In this document: piece after piece, positions 26,106 to 34,808 of the stretch
Position numbering within the stretch: the first letter of the stretch is position 1
Layout: each line of letters opens with the position of its first letter
From: Gammaproteobacteria bacterium
GTDB lineage: Bacteria; Pseudomonadota; Gammaproteobacteria; Xanthomonadales; Rhodanobacteraceae
DNA length: 64,000 nt
Direction: 5' to 3'
Assembly (NCBI GenBank): GCA_004295005.1
Contig: SHNG01000107.1
Coordinates: 20,806-84,805 of the forward strand
Made by a program: the position numbers and the translations under genes
Notes under the pieces: model-generated
What the model was told of the DNA's origin: nothing
The model's database searches: none
The model's input: the letters and a program-made list of their open reading frames with translations, nothing else

Positions 26106-27803
26106 ATGCGTCTTTCCCGATTTCACCTGGCCACCGTCAAGGAAGTCCCCGCCGATGCCGAAATCATCAGCCACAAGCTGATGCTGCGCGCCGGCATGAT
26201 TCGCAAGCTCGCCTCCGGCATCTACACCTGGGCACCGCTGGGTTTGCGCGTGTTGCGCAAGGTCGAGGCCATCGTGCGCGAGGAAATGAACCGCGCCGGT
26301 GCCATCGAGATGCTTATGCCTTCGATCCAGCCCCAGGAGTTGTGGGAGGAAACCGGGCGCTGGCAGAAATTCGGCGGCCAGTTGCTGAAGATCAAGGATC
26401 GCAAGGAAGCCGGTTACTGCTACGGCCCCACCCACGAGGAAGTGGTCACCGATTTCGCCCGCAACGAGCTGAAGTCCTACAAGCAGTTGCCGGTCAATTT
26501 CTACCAGATCCAGACCAAGTTCCGCGACGAGATCCGTCCGCGTTTCGGCGTGATGCGCGCGCGCGAATTCCTGATGAAGGATGCGTATTCCTTCCACTCC
26601 GACGCGGAAAGCCTGGCGGCCGAATACCGCAACATGTACGACACTTATACGCGCATTTTCACCCGCCTCGGCTTGCGCTTCCGCGCGGTGGATGCCGATA
26701 CCGGCGCCATTGGCGGCAGCGCGTCACACGAATTCCACGTGCTTGCGGATTCCGGCGAGGATGCCATTGCCTTTTCCACCGAATCCGACTACGCCGCCAA
26801 TGTGGAGAAGGCCGAAGCATTGGCACCCACGGGCAGCCGACCTTCGCCAACAGCCAGCGCATCTGCGATCGACACGCCGACCCAGAAATCCATCGAGGAA
26901 ATCTGCGCCTTCCTCAAGGTTGACCCCCGCCACTGCATCAAGACCATCGTCGTGCGTGGCACGGAAGGTCTCGTTGCCCTGTGCGTTCGTGGCGATCACG
27001 AGGTCAATGAGATAAAGGCCGCGCGCCTGGATGAAATGCCGGGTGACTCGAAACTTGCCGACGAAGCGGAAATCGAGCGCGCGATTGGCTGCAAACCCGG
27101 TTTCATCGGCCCGGTCGGTTTGCCGGAATCCATCCCCGTGATTGTTGATCGCGATGCTGCGCTGGTGGCGGATTTTGTCTGCGGTGCCAACGCCAACGGC
27201 CAACACCTGCGTGGGGTCAACTGGGAGCGCGACGCGCGCATCACGCGCATTGCCGATTTGCGCAAGGTTGTGGAAGGCGACGCCTCGCCGGATGGCAGGG
27301 GCACGCTTGGCATTGCCCGCGGTATCGAGGTAGGGCATGTTTTCCAGCTCGGCGACAAATACGCCGACGCCCTGCATGCCACGGTGCTCGACGATCAGGG
27401 CAAGGCACGCGTGATGTCCATGGGCTGCTATGGCATCGGCGTCAGTCGTATTGTCGCCGCCGCCATCGAGCAGAATCACGACGAGACCGGGATCATCTGG
27501 CCGCAGGCCATGGCACCGTGGCAGGTGGTGATCTGCCCGATCAACATGGCGCAGAGCGCCGCCGTGCGCGAAGAAGCCGAACGCTTGTATGCCGAACTGG
27601 AAGCACGCGGCATCGAAGTGCTGCTGGATGACCGTGGCCTGCGCCCCGGAGCCATGTTTGCCGATTCTGAACTGATCGGCATCCCGCATCGCATCGTCAT
27701 TGGTGATCGCGGCCTTGCCAGCGGCAGCTACGAGTACCGTCGCCGCGGAGAGGCGGAGAACCGCTCGCTAAGCCGCGACGAGTTGCTCGCCCTGTTCGAC
27801 TGA
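26106..27803 (+). CDS. proS: Prolyl-tRNA synthetase
   Basis: Class II synthetase that charges tRNA-Pro. 565 residues, the bacterial (long) type with an editing insertion. Motif 1 lies around [24 protein letters not shown], motif 2 in [26 protein letters not shown] and motif 3 in [17 protein letters not shown]. The INS deacylase domain sits between motifs 2 and 3 (about 225-385). The C-terminal anticodon-binding domain carries VVICPINM and [16 protein letters not shown] at 26071-26076 is a plausible -10 for its promoter, though no good -35 accompanies it. Confidence 0.97.
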   Translation: MRLSRFHLATVKEVPADAEIISHKLMLRAGMIRKLASGIYTWAPLGLRVLRKVEAIVREEMNRAGAIEMLMPSIQPQELWEETGRWQKFGGQLLKIKDRKEAGYCYGPTHEEVVTDFARNELKSYKQLPVNFYQIQTKFRDEIRPRFGVMRAREFLMKDAYSFHSDAESLAAEYRNMYDTYTRIFTRLGLRFRAVDADTGAIGGSASHEFHVLADSGEDAIAFSTESDYAANVEKAEALAPTGSRPSPTASASAIDTPTQKSIEEICAFLKVDPRHCIKTIVVRGTEGLVALCVRGDHEVNEIKAARLDEMPGDSKLADEAEIERAIGCKPGFIGPVGLPESIPVIVDRDAALVADFVCGANANGQHLRGVNWERDARITRIADLRKVVEGDASPDGRGTLGIARGIEVGHVFQLGDKYADALHATVLDDQGKARVMSMGCYGIGVSRIVAAAIEQNHDETGIIWPQAMAPWQVVICPINMAQSAAVREEAERLYAELEARGIEVLLDDRGLRPGAMFADSELIGIPHRIVIGDRGLASGSYEYRRRGEAENRSLSRDELLALFD

Positions 27804-27852
27804 TGCCGTCGCTGCTGCCCAGCCGCAACACCGTTCCACTGCCACGGATGGC

Positions 27853-28653
27853 ATGGGAATGGAGTCGGCACCCGGCATGAGCAGCGACACTCCGGAATCA
27901 CCGCAAGGCACGCGGCGGCGCCATCTGCTGGTGCGGGAGATTCGCGCGCTGGCTCCCTTTGCCATCGTAGTCGTGCTGGTCGTGGTGGCGATGGTTTTGC
28001 TCGGTCAGGAAGCCGAACGGCACATGGATGCCATCGAAGCCTGGATCGGTCAGCTCGGCAAACTCGGCATGCTGATCTTCATCCTGCTGGTGGTTGTCGG
28101 CACCTCGCTGCTGGTTCCCGAGTCGTTGTTTGGCCTGGCTGCCGGAGCCTTGTTTGGTCTGACCTGGGGCGTTCTGGTGATGCTGGTCGGCAACCTTCTG
28201 GCCTGTGCCCTGCAATTTGCCCTGGCACACCGATGGCTGCGCGGCCCCATTCAGCACGCACTGGATTCCAGGCCTCTCTTGCGGGCAATCCAGAAGGCGG
28301 TGGTTCGCGATGAACTGCGCCTGCAGGCGATGCTGCGCTTGACCCCGCTCAATCCGGCGTTGATCAGCTATCTGCTCGGCGCTGCCGGCGTGCGTTTTGC
28401 CGGTTTCATGCTGGTCAGTCCCTTGCTGGCCGCACACTTTGTTCTGGAGGTCTATCTCGGCCACGCCGGAAAACAATTGCTTGAACACGGCCTGGAGGAT
28501 GGTTCCGCGATTGGCACCGACACGATGCTGACCTATGCGGCCGGCATCATCGGCATAGCCGCAATTGTCCTGGTCTCGCGAACGGCCCATCGCGCGGTCC
28601 TGCGCGCACTCAACGAGCAAGCGGCAACCAACGACACAAATCCATCGTCCTGA
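27853..28653 (+). CDS. TVP38/TMEM64 (SNARE-associated) family membrane protein
   Basis: 266 residues with five or six transmembrane helices. The family core is recognisable: VPESLFGLAAGALFGLTWGVLVMLVGNLLACALQF (Gly-rich re-entrant segment), LRLTPLNPALISYLLGAAGV and the following hydrophobic stretch. DedA/TVP38 proteins are linked to lipid scrambling and membrane homeostasis, but the role of this one is not determined. ATG 27853 was taken; ATG 27877 would shorten it by eight residues. It follows proS by 49 bp, possibly on the same transcript. Confidence 0.83.
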   Translation: MGMESAPGMSSDTPESPQGTRRRHLLVREIRALAPFAIVVVLVVVAMVLLGQEAERHMDAIEAWIGQLGKLGMLIFILLVVVGTSLLVPESLFGLAAGALFGLTWGVLVMLVGNLLACALQFALAHRWLRGPIQHALDSRPLLRAIQKAVVRDELRLQAMLRLTPLNPALISYLLGAAGVRFAGFMLVSPLLAAHFVLEVYLGHAGKQLLEHGLEDGSAIGTDTMLTYAAGIIGIAAIVLVSRTAHRAVLRALNEQAATNDTNPSS

Positions 28654-28826
28654 GCGGACAGCGCAACTGCCGCCAGCAGCGGATGGATCGCGACCCGCCC
28701 TGAATCGACCTGCAACGTCGGCGCGTCCGGCAGATCGATGATGCTGCAACGCAGCATCTACTTGCGTATCATGGCACCCGGCTTTGCACTGCGGCGCCTC
28801 GTGCGCGCACCACTCGAGGAACCCCA

Positions 28827-29363
28827 ATGGCTCTGCAACTCATCTCCACCGGCAAGGACGTACCCAACGACATCAACGTCATCATCGAGATCCCGAAGGA
28901 TGCCGAACCGGTCAAGTACGAGGTCGACAAGGCCACCGGGGCGATCTTCGTCGACCGCGTGCTGTCCACGCCGATGCGCTATCCCTGCAACTACGGCTAC
29001 ATCCCGCAGACCCTGGGTGGCGACGGCGACCCGCTCGATGTATTGGTGATCCTGCCCCTGCCGCTGGTGCCGGGTTCGGCCATCCGCTGTCGTCCTGTGG
29101 GCGTGTTGCGCATGAGCGACGAAGCCGGCGCCGACGAGAAACTGGTGGCCGTGCCGGTGCCGAGGGTCTTCGAAGGCTATGCGCACATCACCGACATCGA
29201 GCAGGTTTCAAGGCACTGGCTGGACCGTATTGGCCATTTCTTCGAGCACTACAAGGATCTCGAAAAAGGCAAATGGGTAAAGCTCGAAGGTTGGGGCAGC
29301 GCCGACGATGCAAAGGCGGAGATCCTCGCCGGGGTCGCGCGCTACCAGCAGGCCAGCACGTAG
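28827..29363 (+). CDS. ppa: Inorganic pyrophosphatase
   Basis: Soluble family I pyrophosphatase, 178 residues as usual. It hydrolyses pyrophosphate and drives biosynthetic reactions forward. The metal-binding signature DGDPLDVLV is intact, with the substrate residues in KYEVDKATGAIFVDR and YPCNYGYIPQT upstream and KDLEKGKWVKLEGWG downstream. It starts at ATG 28827 after CGAGGA. Confidence 0.97.
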   Translation: MALQLISTGKDVPNDINVIIEIPKDAEPVKYEVDKATGAIFVDRVLSTPMRYPCNYGYIPQTLGGDGDPLDVLVILPLPLVPGSAIRCRPVGVLRMSDEAGADEKLVAVPVPRVFEGYAHITDIEQVSRHWLDRIGHFFEHYKDLEKGKWVKLEGWGSADDAKAEILAGVARYQQAST

Positions 29364-29366
29364 GCA

Positions 29367-29642
29367 TTACGCACGCAGGTCGGCGAACTCGACATGCTTG
29401 TTGAGGTACGCCTCGGCATACGAGCACTCGGCCAGCACCTTCCAGCCCAGCTTGCGCGCCGATTCCAGCGCAAATTTCGTCAGTTGCCCGGCGATGCCGC
29501 GCCCGCCCAGGCTGGCCGGCACGATGGTATGGGTGATGGTCATGGTGGTGCCGGACAGGTGGTAGTCGATCACGCACTCCTGGCCTTCCACCACCGCAAC
29601 AAACCGGTTGTGGCTGGGTTCATGTGCAATTGCAAGGGTCAT
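29367..29642 (-). CDS. Small GNAT-family N-acetyltransferase (YjdJ-like)
   Basis: 91 residues, the compact acetyltransferase-like family with a single CoA-binding core: VEGQECVIDYHLSGTTMTITHTIVP and SLGGRGIAGQLTKFALESARKLGWKVLAECSYAEAYL (CoA loop GGRGIAGQL, late Cys). Such proteins are half the size of classic GNATs; substrates are unknown. It is convergent with ppa, the stops being 3 bp apart. Confidence 0.85.
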   Translation of the reverse strand: MTLAIAHEPSHNRFVAVVEGQECVIDYHLSGTTMTITHTIVPASLGGRGIAGQLTKFALESARKLGWKVLAECSYAEAYLNKHVEFADLRA

Positions 29643-29709
29643 TGCGGACTCTCCTCAAAGAAAATCGTTTGACTGACGTCGCTGAAGCTTGCGCCAAGCG
29701 GCAAGTTGA

Positions 29710-30726
29710 TCAGCCACGCCTGAGCAACTCGCGCAAGTCGATCAGGGCGGCATTGGCGCGCGAAATGTAGTTGGCAAGCACCAGCGAGTGATTGGCGAAA
29801 AACCCGAACGGGGTTCCATTCAGGACCATCGGACTGTGGATGGGGCCTTGTGCCTCCTCAAGCTCGCGAATGACCTGCTCCAGGCTGACCAGCGCATTCT
29901 TGTCGCCCAGCACCGGTGCGAAATCCACCCGCAGCGCCTCGAGTTGTTCGCGCAAGGCCCAGGTGTATCCGCGCGCCTCGTAAAAGTTGTCATCGATCTT
30001 TGACCACGGCGTCTTGACCATGCGCTCGCCGGGTGCCGGTCGCGATTGCTGGGCGTTGCCATCATTGGCCAGGTCGGTATCGATGCGCGTTTGTCCAACG
30101 CTGGCCGAGAGGCGCTGCGACAGCGAACCGAGGCGGGTCGAGACCACCGAGAGGTAGTCCGCGAGATTGTCGGCGCGCGCATAGAACTGCGCATCATCCA
30201 GATCATCATCGGCAAGCCGGTCGGCATAGTTTTCAATGCGCTCGATCGCCTTGCGATATTGGCTTTCCGAGCTCGGCAGCAACCAGCGGTCATTGGGTGA
30301 ACTGAACAGGGGTTCGGCTTCCTGCAAGTCCTTGTCTTCGACGGACTGCGTTTGCGAACGACTGAATTCGTTGCGCAAGGCGCGGGTCAGATCGCGTGAG
30401 GCGGTGACCACGCCAAACTCCCAATTGGGCATGTTGTCCATGATCACGCCGGGAGGAAGCTTGTCGTTGCTCAGATAGCCTCCGCGCTTGTCGAGCATGA
30501 TCTTCGCACTGTGGACAAGCGCAGTCGTGGTCGCCGACCCGACCACGACACGCTGGTTGTTCAGCGATGCGCGTTGGCGGGCAACCTCGACCGGATCGAA
30601 ATAATCGGGCTCGGTGTCCCACCACCACATCAATCCCAGCGTGCCCAGTGCCAGCAACAGGAGCACTGCCCATACGCCGCGGGCAAACCACGATGTCGGG
30701 TTGGCCCCTGAATCAACCGTTTGCAT
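29710..30726 (-). CDS. DUF2333 family membrane-anchored protein
   Basis: 338 residues from ATG 30726; the open frame continues 74 codons upstream, but that part is not family-like. One N-terminal transmembrane helix (GVWAVLLLLALGTLGLMWWW) precedes a large, probably periplasmic domain with LVHSAKIMLDKRGGYLSNDKLPPG and MDNMPNWEFGVVTASRDLTRALRNEFSRSQ, which fit DUF2333, a conserved gammaproteobacterial family of unknown function. No functional motif is visible. Confidence 0.8.
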   Translation of the reverse strand: MQTVDSGANPTSWFARGVWAVLLLLALGTLGLMWWWDTEPDYFDPVEVARQRASLNNQRVVVGSATTTALVHSAKIMLDKRGGYLSNDKLPPGVIMDNMPNWEFGVVTASRDLTRALRNEFSRSQTQSVEDKDLQEAEPLFSSPNDRWLLPSSESQYRKAIERIENYADRLADDDLDDAQFYARADNLADYLSVVSTRLGSLSQRLSASVGQTRIDTDLANDGNAQQSRPAPGERMVKTPWSKIDDNFYEARGYTWALREQLEALRVDFAPVLGDKNALVSLEQVIRELEEAQGPIHSPMVLNGTPFGFFANHSLVLANYISRANAALIDLRELLRRG

Positions 30727-31083
30727 GAATCCTCCTGCCAAGGCACGTTCACCTGCATGCCACATTGTCGCCCGATTCACGCCTCTGCATGGACTTGCCG
30801 ACGCGACCCTTTGGCCCGATATGGATGGCAAGTTGCCACCTTGCAAGAGGTAAAATGCCGCGAAACGCGTGATTCGTGCGGCGTGTAGGAAATTTCCTAC
30901 GTTCACTCGCGACAAAACCCCGATGACGACCGGCCCGCGTTTGTCCATCCTGCGAGTGCGCCAATCGCCTTGAGGAGCCAGCGCTCCAGCGAATTGACCA
31001 GAAGCCTGCTTTTAACGCAGCAATGGCAAGGCAGGCGGATTCTCAAACACCTGCCAGCCCCTGAACACAGAGTTTAACCAGCC
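30727..31083. other. Intergenic region upstream of the DUF2333 gene
   Basis: 357 bp. It must contain the minus-strand promoter of the DUF2333 gene; GGCAAGTTGCC near 30829 is a short palindrome. I see no repeat family, RNA or convincing promoter pair here. Confidence 0.35.
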
Positions 31084-31266
31084 ATGATCCGTGCAGAAGC
31101 CAGAAACACCCTGACCCAGATTCGCACCCTGACCCGCCTGGAGGCGTGGATCCGCTGCGCCAAGGCGGAGCTTGCCAGCACGCCGGGCGACGCGCTGCTG
31201 GCCGAGTTCATCCGCGTCAATGAACGCCTGCTTGCGGATGAGCGCGAAAAGCTCAAGGCTGCCTGA
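31084..31266 (+). CDS. Hypothetical small protein
   Basis: 60 residues (MIRAEARNTLTQIRTLTRLE...), predicted all-helical and charged, with no signal peptide or known motif. The ATG has no obvious ribosome-binding site. The composition is protein-like (balanced Lys/Glu/Arg/Leu) and it fills an otherwise empty gap. I cannot assign a function and it could be a chance frame. Confidence 0.4.
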   Translation: MIRAEARNTLTQIRTLTRLEAWIRCAKAELASTPGDALLAEFIRVNERLLADEREKLKAA

Positions 31267-31339
31267 ACCAGCCGTGGAGCACTTGTAGCTTTCGCAACAT
31301 CGCGTTAGCCTGAGCGAGCGCATTCAGGGAGAAGGACTG

Positions 31340-32711
31340 ATGAAACCGCGCGACGCACTGGTAGCCGCGATGCTGGTTTGCAGCATCGCCCCCCCAAGAA
31401 GCCCGCGCTGAAGTCAGCGTGGACTCCTTCCTGATCGAACCTTTCGATCCGCAGCAAAATCTGTTGTCCTACATTGGCCGCTCCAACGGGCCTGGCCCCT
31501 TTGCGGTCGGTGGCGAGGTCCAGAACTGGGCCGTTACCGTCAATCTGGACTTGCTGCGCAGCTTGCCGAATATCATTGTGCTGAACCTGCCGGAGCAGGA
31601 ACCGGAAACGCTTCCCCGCATCCGATCTGCGACTCGCGTCAATGGTGGTTTCCTCTGGACCGGAGGCCGCGAGCGCTGTTCCGTATTGCTAAGCAACATG
31701 AACGGTCGCTTTCGCGCGTCGATTTCGTGCCTGTATGGCCGCTACCAGGTGGAAACCACAAATCAGGGCACGCGCCTTTCGCGTATTGCGTCTGGCCCCG
31801 CTCCAGCGGCAACGCATTACGATAGTGCCGAGATCGGCAGCACGCTTGGTAGCACTCCACAATGCCAGCCTGCCCCACAGGGATCACCCGATTCCCAAAT
31901 TGACGTAATGATTCTGTACACGCCACTGGTAACCCAGGGCCTGCAAGCCGAAGGGATCAACGTTCAGCAGTTCATGCAGGACACCCTGGATGAAACCCAG
32001 CTGGCCATGGACCGCAGTACCTCGCCAGGGGAACCCGTGATTGCCAGCTTGAACCTGGTACATGCGCAGGAAGTGAATCGACCGGAGAACCATGATTTCC
32101 TAGAAGATTTGATCTATTTGACTGACCCTGGCATCCCCGCCAACTTGCGCATTGTCCACGCGGCGGACCTGGTCATGCTGATTCGCGAGACCACGCCCGA
32201 TCCCGATCAGTGCGGTTTGGCAAATACGGCCGGCCTGGGTAACACACCCGCACCGGGCCCGGACTTCGCGCCAATCGCAGTAGGAGTTACTCGACGCCGC
32301 TGTTGCCCGCTTAACCCGCCTGCGCCGTGCTATTCGACTTTGCCGTTCCAGCATGAATTCGGTCACTTGTTTGGCGCAAACCACAACCCGGAAAACGCGC
32401 CTCCGCCCACTGTGCCAAAGGTTCGTCCGTATGCGTTTGCTCATTGGAAAAACAATACCAGCGGCGGCGAGGAAAGTGCACGAACGATTGTGGCTTACCA
32501 ACTTTCCGAGTGCGATGGCGACTGTCCACAGGTCCTGAACTACTCCAATGCGGAAGTTACCCTGACCAAACCCTGGGCGTTTCACACCGGCCTAGCAAAT
32601 GAGCGCGAGAACGCGCGTGTGATTGAGGAATTCGCACCGGTCACGGCTCAGTACTGTAAATCACTGTCGAGCGATGTGATCTTTGCCAATGGCTTTGAAG
32701 CGGGGCCATGA
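31340..32711 (+). CDS. Secreted metzincin-type zinc metalloprotease, interrupted by a C7-tract frameshift
   Basis: The main frame (from GTG 31419, 430 codons) encodes a metzincin with HEFGHLFGANH (zinc ligands and catalytic Glu) after an N-terminal prodomain, and ends in SDVIFANGFEAGP. It lacks a signal peptide. An ATG at 31340 with a strong ribosome-binding site (GGGAGAAGG) starts a signal peptide (LVAAMLVCSIA) in another frame, which stops shortly after seven C at 31389-31395. Removing one C joins the frames and gives ...SIAPQEARA/EVSVDSF, with a good cleavage site. Either this is a phase-variable or inactivated gene, or the tract is misread. A reprolysin-like or peptidyl-Asp (M72-like) protease is likely. 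Confidence 0.8.
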
Positions 32712-32712
32712 A

Positions 32713-33363
32713 ATGCACGTCCTTGCACGCCATGTGTCATTCGCAATGATTGTGCTTGTCAGCATGACCTCGCACGCCGCTGGAATTGCGCTGGCCTCCA
32801 AACCATTGCCGCAGCAGCCTGCAGACTTCATTCCCACCGATCTGGCAGTGCAATTCAGCGCGGAACCCACGGATGGCATTGAATCCGGCCAGACAATTCA
32901 TTTCACCGTGAGCGTGACCAATCACGGACCCGAGCCAGTGGAAAGCGTCACCTTGATGAGCTCGAATTTTGTTGACGAGTTCTATCTGGACAACGCAACC
33001 GCGGACTGCCAAGCGTTTCTGACCCGAATTACTGATGGCAATGGTTTTTATTATTACAACCAGATCTGGTATCCGGCATTTTTTTCCACGTTGGAAGTAG
33101 GCGAGGCCCGCACCTGTCATTTCACGCTTGATTTTTCTCATCTGGCACCGCCTGTATTCCCGTTCAGCTTTGGGCTTGCCAGTTACGAAACCGATCTCAA
33201 TCCGGCCAACGACACACAGGCTGTCGTGCTGCGCCGAGGCCGCCTGCCCGCCACCTTGCCCACTCTTTCGCCGCAAGCGCAGATCCTGTTGGGATTGGGC
33301 ATGCTGGCCTGCGCAGGATTGGCCATTCGTCACCGCAGGCGGAGCTTCTCAACCCAAGCGTGA
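32713..33363 (+). CDS. DUF11-like protein with IPTL-CTERM-type sorting tail
   Basis: 217 residues from ATG 32713, one base after the protease stop. A signal peptide (FAMIVLVSMTSHAAG) is followed by a single DUF11-like beta-sandwich (TDLAVQFSAEPTDGIESGQTIHFTVSVTNHGPEP) and a C-terminal tripartite tail: LPTLSPQAQ, a hydrophobic helix (ILLGLGMLACAGLAI) and a basic end (RHRRRS). This resembles the IPTL-CTERM signal for exosortase-type surface processing, with Leu for the first Ile. The tight spacing suggests co-expression with the metalloprotease. No exosortase is in the window. Confidence 0.72.
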   Translation: MHVLARHVSFAMIVLVSMTSHAAGIALASKPLPQQPADFIPTDLAVQFSAEPTDGIESGQTIHFTVSVTNHGPEPVESVTLMSSNFVDEFYLDNATADCQAFLTRITDGNGFYYYNQIWYPAFFSTLEVGEARTCHFTLDFSHLAPPVFPFSFGLASYETDLNPANDTQAVVLRRGRLPATLPTLSPQAQILLGLGMLACAGLAIRHRRRSFSTQA

Positions 33364-33365
33364 CC

Positions 33366-33410
33366 CCTGACCTTGGTGCCAGGCAGCCCTGCACAAGCAG
33401 CAAGGTCAGG
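33366..33410 (+). terminator. Possible hairpin terminator after the IPTL-CTERM gene
   Basis: Perfect 10-bp inverted repeat CCTGACCTTG (33366-33375) / CAAGGTCAGG (33401-33410) a few bases after the stop. There is no T-tract, so it may be Rho-dependent or only an mRNA-end hairpin. Confidence 0.35.
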
Positions 33411-33449
33411 CGCTAAACTTGGGCACCTGCAATTCTTGCCATCACGCCT

Positions 33450-34106
33450 GTGCTGAGCCTTCCCGACCATCCTGTACTCGACAAGATCGCCCTGATTGGC
33501 GGCTGTGCGAAGTTGCCCATCACCTTTGACGTTGAGCGGGCCTTGACGGAGATTGCCGTCCTCCCGCAGGGCTTCTGGGGGTCTCGCGGCGGACGCGTCG
33601 GGGTCCACAATCCTGCCCAGGCGGTGTTCCTGCGTGGCTACGCTCCTGCCGAAGGAAACCTTCCCGTCGAAGATCGCGAGGCGCTGTCCCACCTGCCTTA
33701 CTTGCGCGAGCTGATTGAGCAGGTAATTCCTGCGCAACCGCTGCGCTGCCTGTTGGCCCTGCTGCCAGGAGGCAGCGTGATTGCCCCGCATATCGACCAG
33801 GCAGACTACTTCGCCAAGACCCTGCGCATTCATTTTCCAATCACCAGCCACGAGCAGGTATGGATGTACTGCGAAGGCCTGAACTACCAACTGCGTCCTG
33901 GCGAAATCTGGGTACTCAACAACAGCGCAGGCCACGGGGTATTGAACGCGGATGCCGAGCGCTCGCGCCTGCACATGATCTGCGATTTCCTGCCGAGCCC
34001 GGAGCTGATTGCGCTGCTCGCACGTTCCGACAAGGGTTTGGGTCGGCGCAACGCCGAGGTCGAATCGCGACTGTTTGGCGGGGAAACGCGGCTGGTCTAT
34101 CCGTGA
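33450..34106 (+). CDS. Aspartyl/asparaginyl beta-hydroxylase-type 2-oxoglutarate oxygenase
   Basis: 218 residues from GTG 33450. It belongs to the iron/2-oxoglutarate oxygenase family named for Asp/Asn beta-hydroxylases: His114-x-Asp116 in APHIDQADYF, the distal His162 in NNSAGHGVLN and the 2-oxoglutarate Arg in RSRLHMI. No signal or membrane segment is seen. The next gene, a sulfotransferase, overlaps by 4 bp. A downstream convergent gene fuses these same two domains, suggesting they act in sequence. The substrate is unknown. Confidence 0.85.
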   Translation: MLSLPDHPVLDKIALIGGCAKLPITFDVERALTEIAVLPQGFWGSRGGRVGVHNPAQAVFLRGYAPAEGNLPVEDREALSHLPYLRELIEQVIPAQPLRCLLALLPGGSVIAPHIDQADYFAKTLRIHFPITSHEQVWMYCEGLNYQLRPGEIWVLNNSAGHGVLNADAERSRLHMICDFLPSPELIALLARSDKGLGRRNAEVESRLFGGETRLVYP

Positions 34107-34798
34107 TCGTCAGCGACCGCTTCATCTACATCCATTTGCACAAGTCCGGCGGGAGTTTCGTCAACGAAGCCCTTATGCGCTTCGTGCCAGGCGCAACCAT
34201 GTTCGGCTACCACCTTCCGCGCAGCCGCGTTCCGCCGGCCATGCGGCATTTGCCGGTACTCGGATTCGTGCGCAATCCGTGGAGTTACTACGTTTCCTGG
34301 TATGCATTCCAGGCTCGGATGGACCAACCCAACGCCTTGTTCCAGTTCGCCAGCAAGAATCGTTCGCTGGATTTCTCCGGCACCGTGCGAAATCTGCTCG
34401 ATCTGGGCAGTGATTCGGAGAATCTGGACACCCTTTTGAAGCTGCTGCCATCCGCCTATACCAATCGCGGATTGAATCTGCCGGCCTTTGCGCTGGAGCC
34501 GATTCGCGGCAGTGGCAAGGGGTTTTATTCCTGGCTCTACGACTACATGTACGCGGGCGGCGCCAGTCCAAGCCGGGTCGGTCGCACCGAGAATCTGCGC
34601 GGGGACCTGTTCGAACTGCTCGCGTCAGTGCAGCAACCGATCTCCCATGAGATGCGCGAGTTCATTGACAGCGCAGCGCCGCGCAACACCTCGACCCATG
34701 TCGATTGGCGCAGGTTCTACGATGCAGACCTGGCCGCGCTTGTAGCCGAGCGCGATGCATCCATCATTGCCGAACACGGGTATCGATTTGCAGCATAA
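34103..34798 (+). CDS. Sulfotransferase family protein
   Basis: 231 residues from GTG 34103 (GTGA overlap with the hydroxylase). It looks like a PAPS-dependent sulfotransferase: the 5'-phosphosulfate loop is HLHKSGGSFVNEAL near the N-terminus, and the 3'-phosphate region is GFVRNPWSYYVSWY (Arg and Ser). The type resembles membrane-free carbohydrate or protein sulfotransferases. An upstream in-frame extension to 33860 overlaps the hydroxylase gene and is not family-like. Paired translation with a hydroxylase suggests the hydroxyl it makes may be the sulfate acceptor. Confidence 0.83.
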   Translation: MIVSDRFIYIHLHKSGGSFVNEALMRFVPGATMFGYHLPRSRVPPAMRHLPVLGFVRNPWSYYVSWYAFQARMDQPNALFQFASKNRSLDFSGTVRNLLDLGSDSENLDTLLKLLPSAYTNRGLNLPAFALEPIRGSGKGFYSWLYDYMYAGGASPSRVGRTENLRGDLFELLASVQQPISHEMREFIDSAAPRNTSTHVDWRRFYDADLAALVAERDASIIAEHGYRFAA

Positions 34799-34808
34799 CG
34801 CTTCAGGC

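Noticed and set aside
29710-30948. 412-residue version of the DUF2333 protein
   Set aside because: The first 74 codons lack family character and would put a transmembrane anchor in mid-protein; ATG 30726 fits better.
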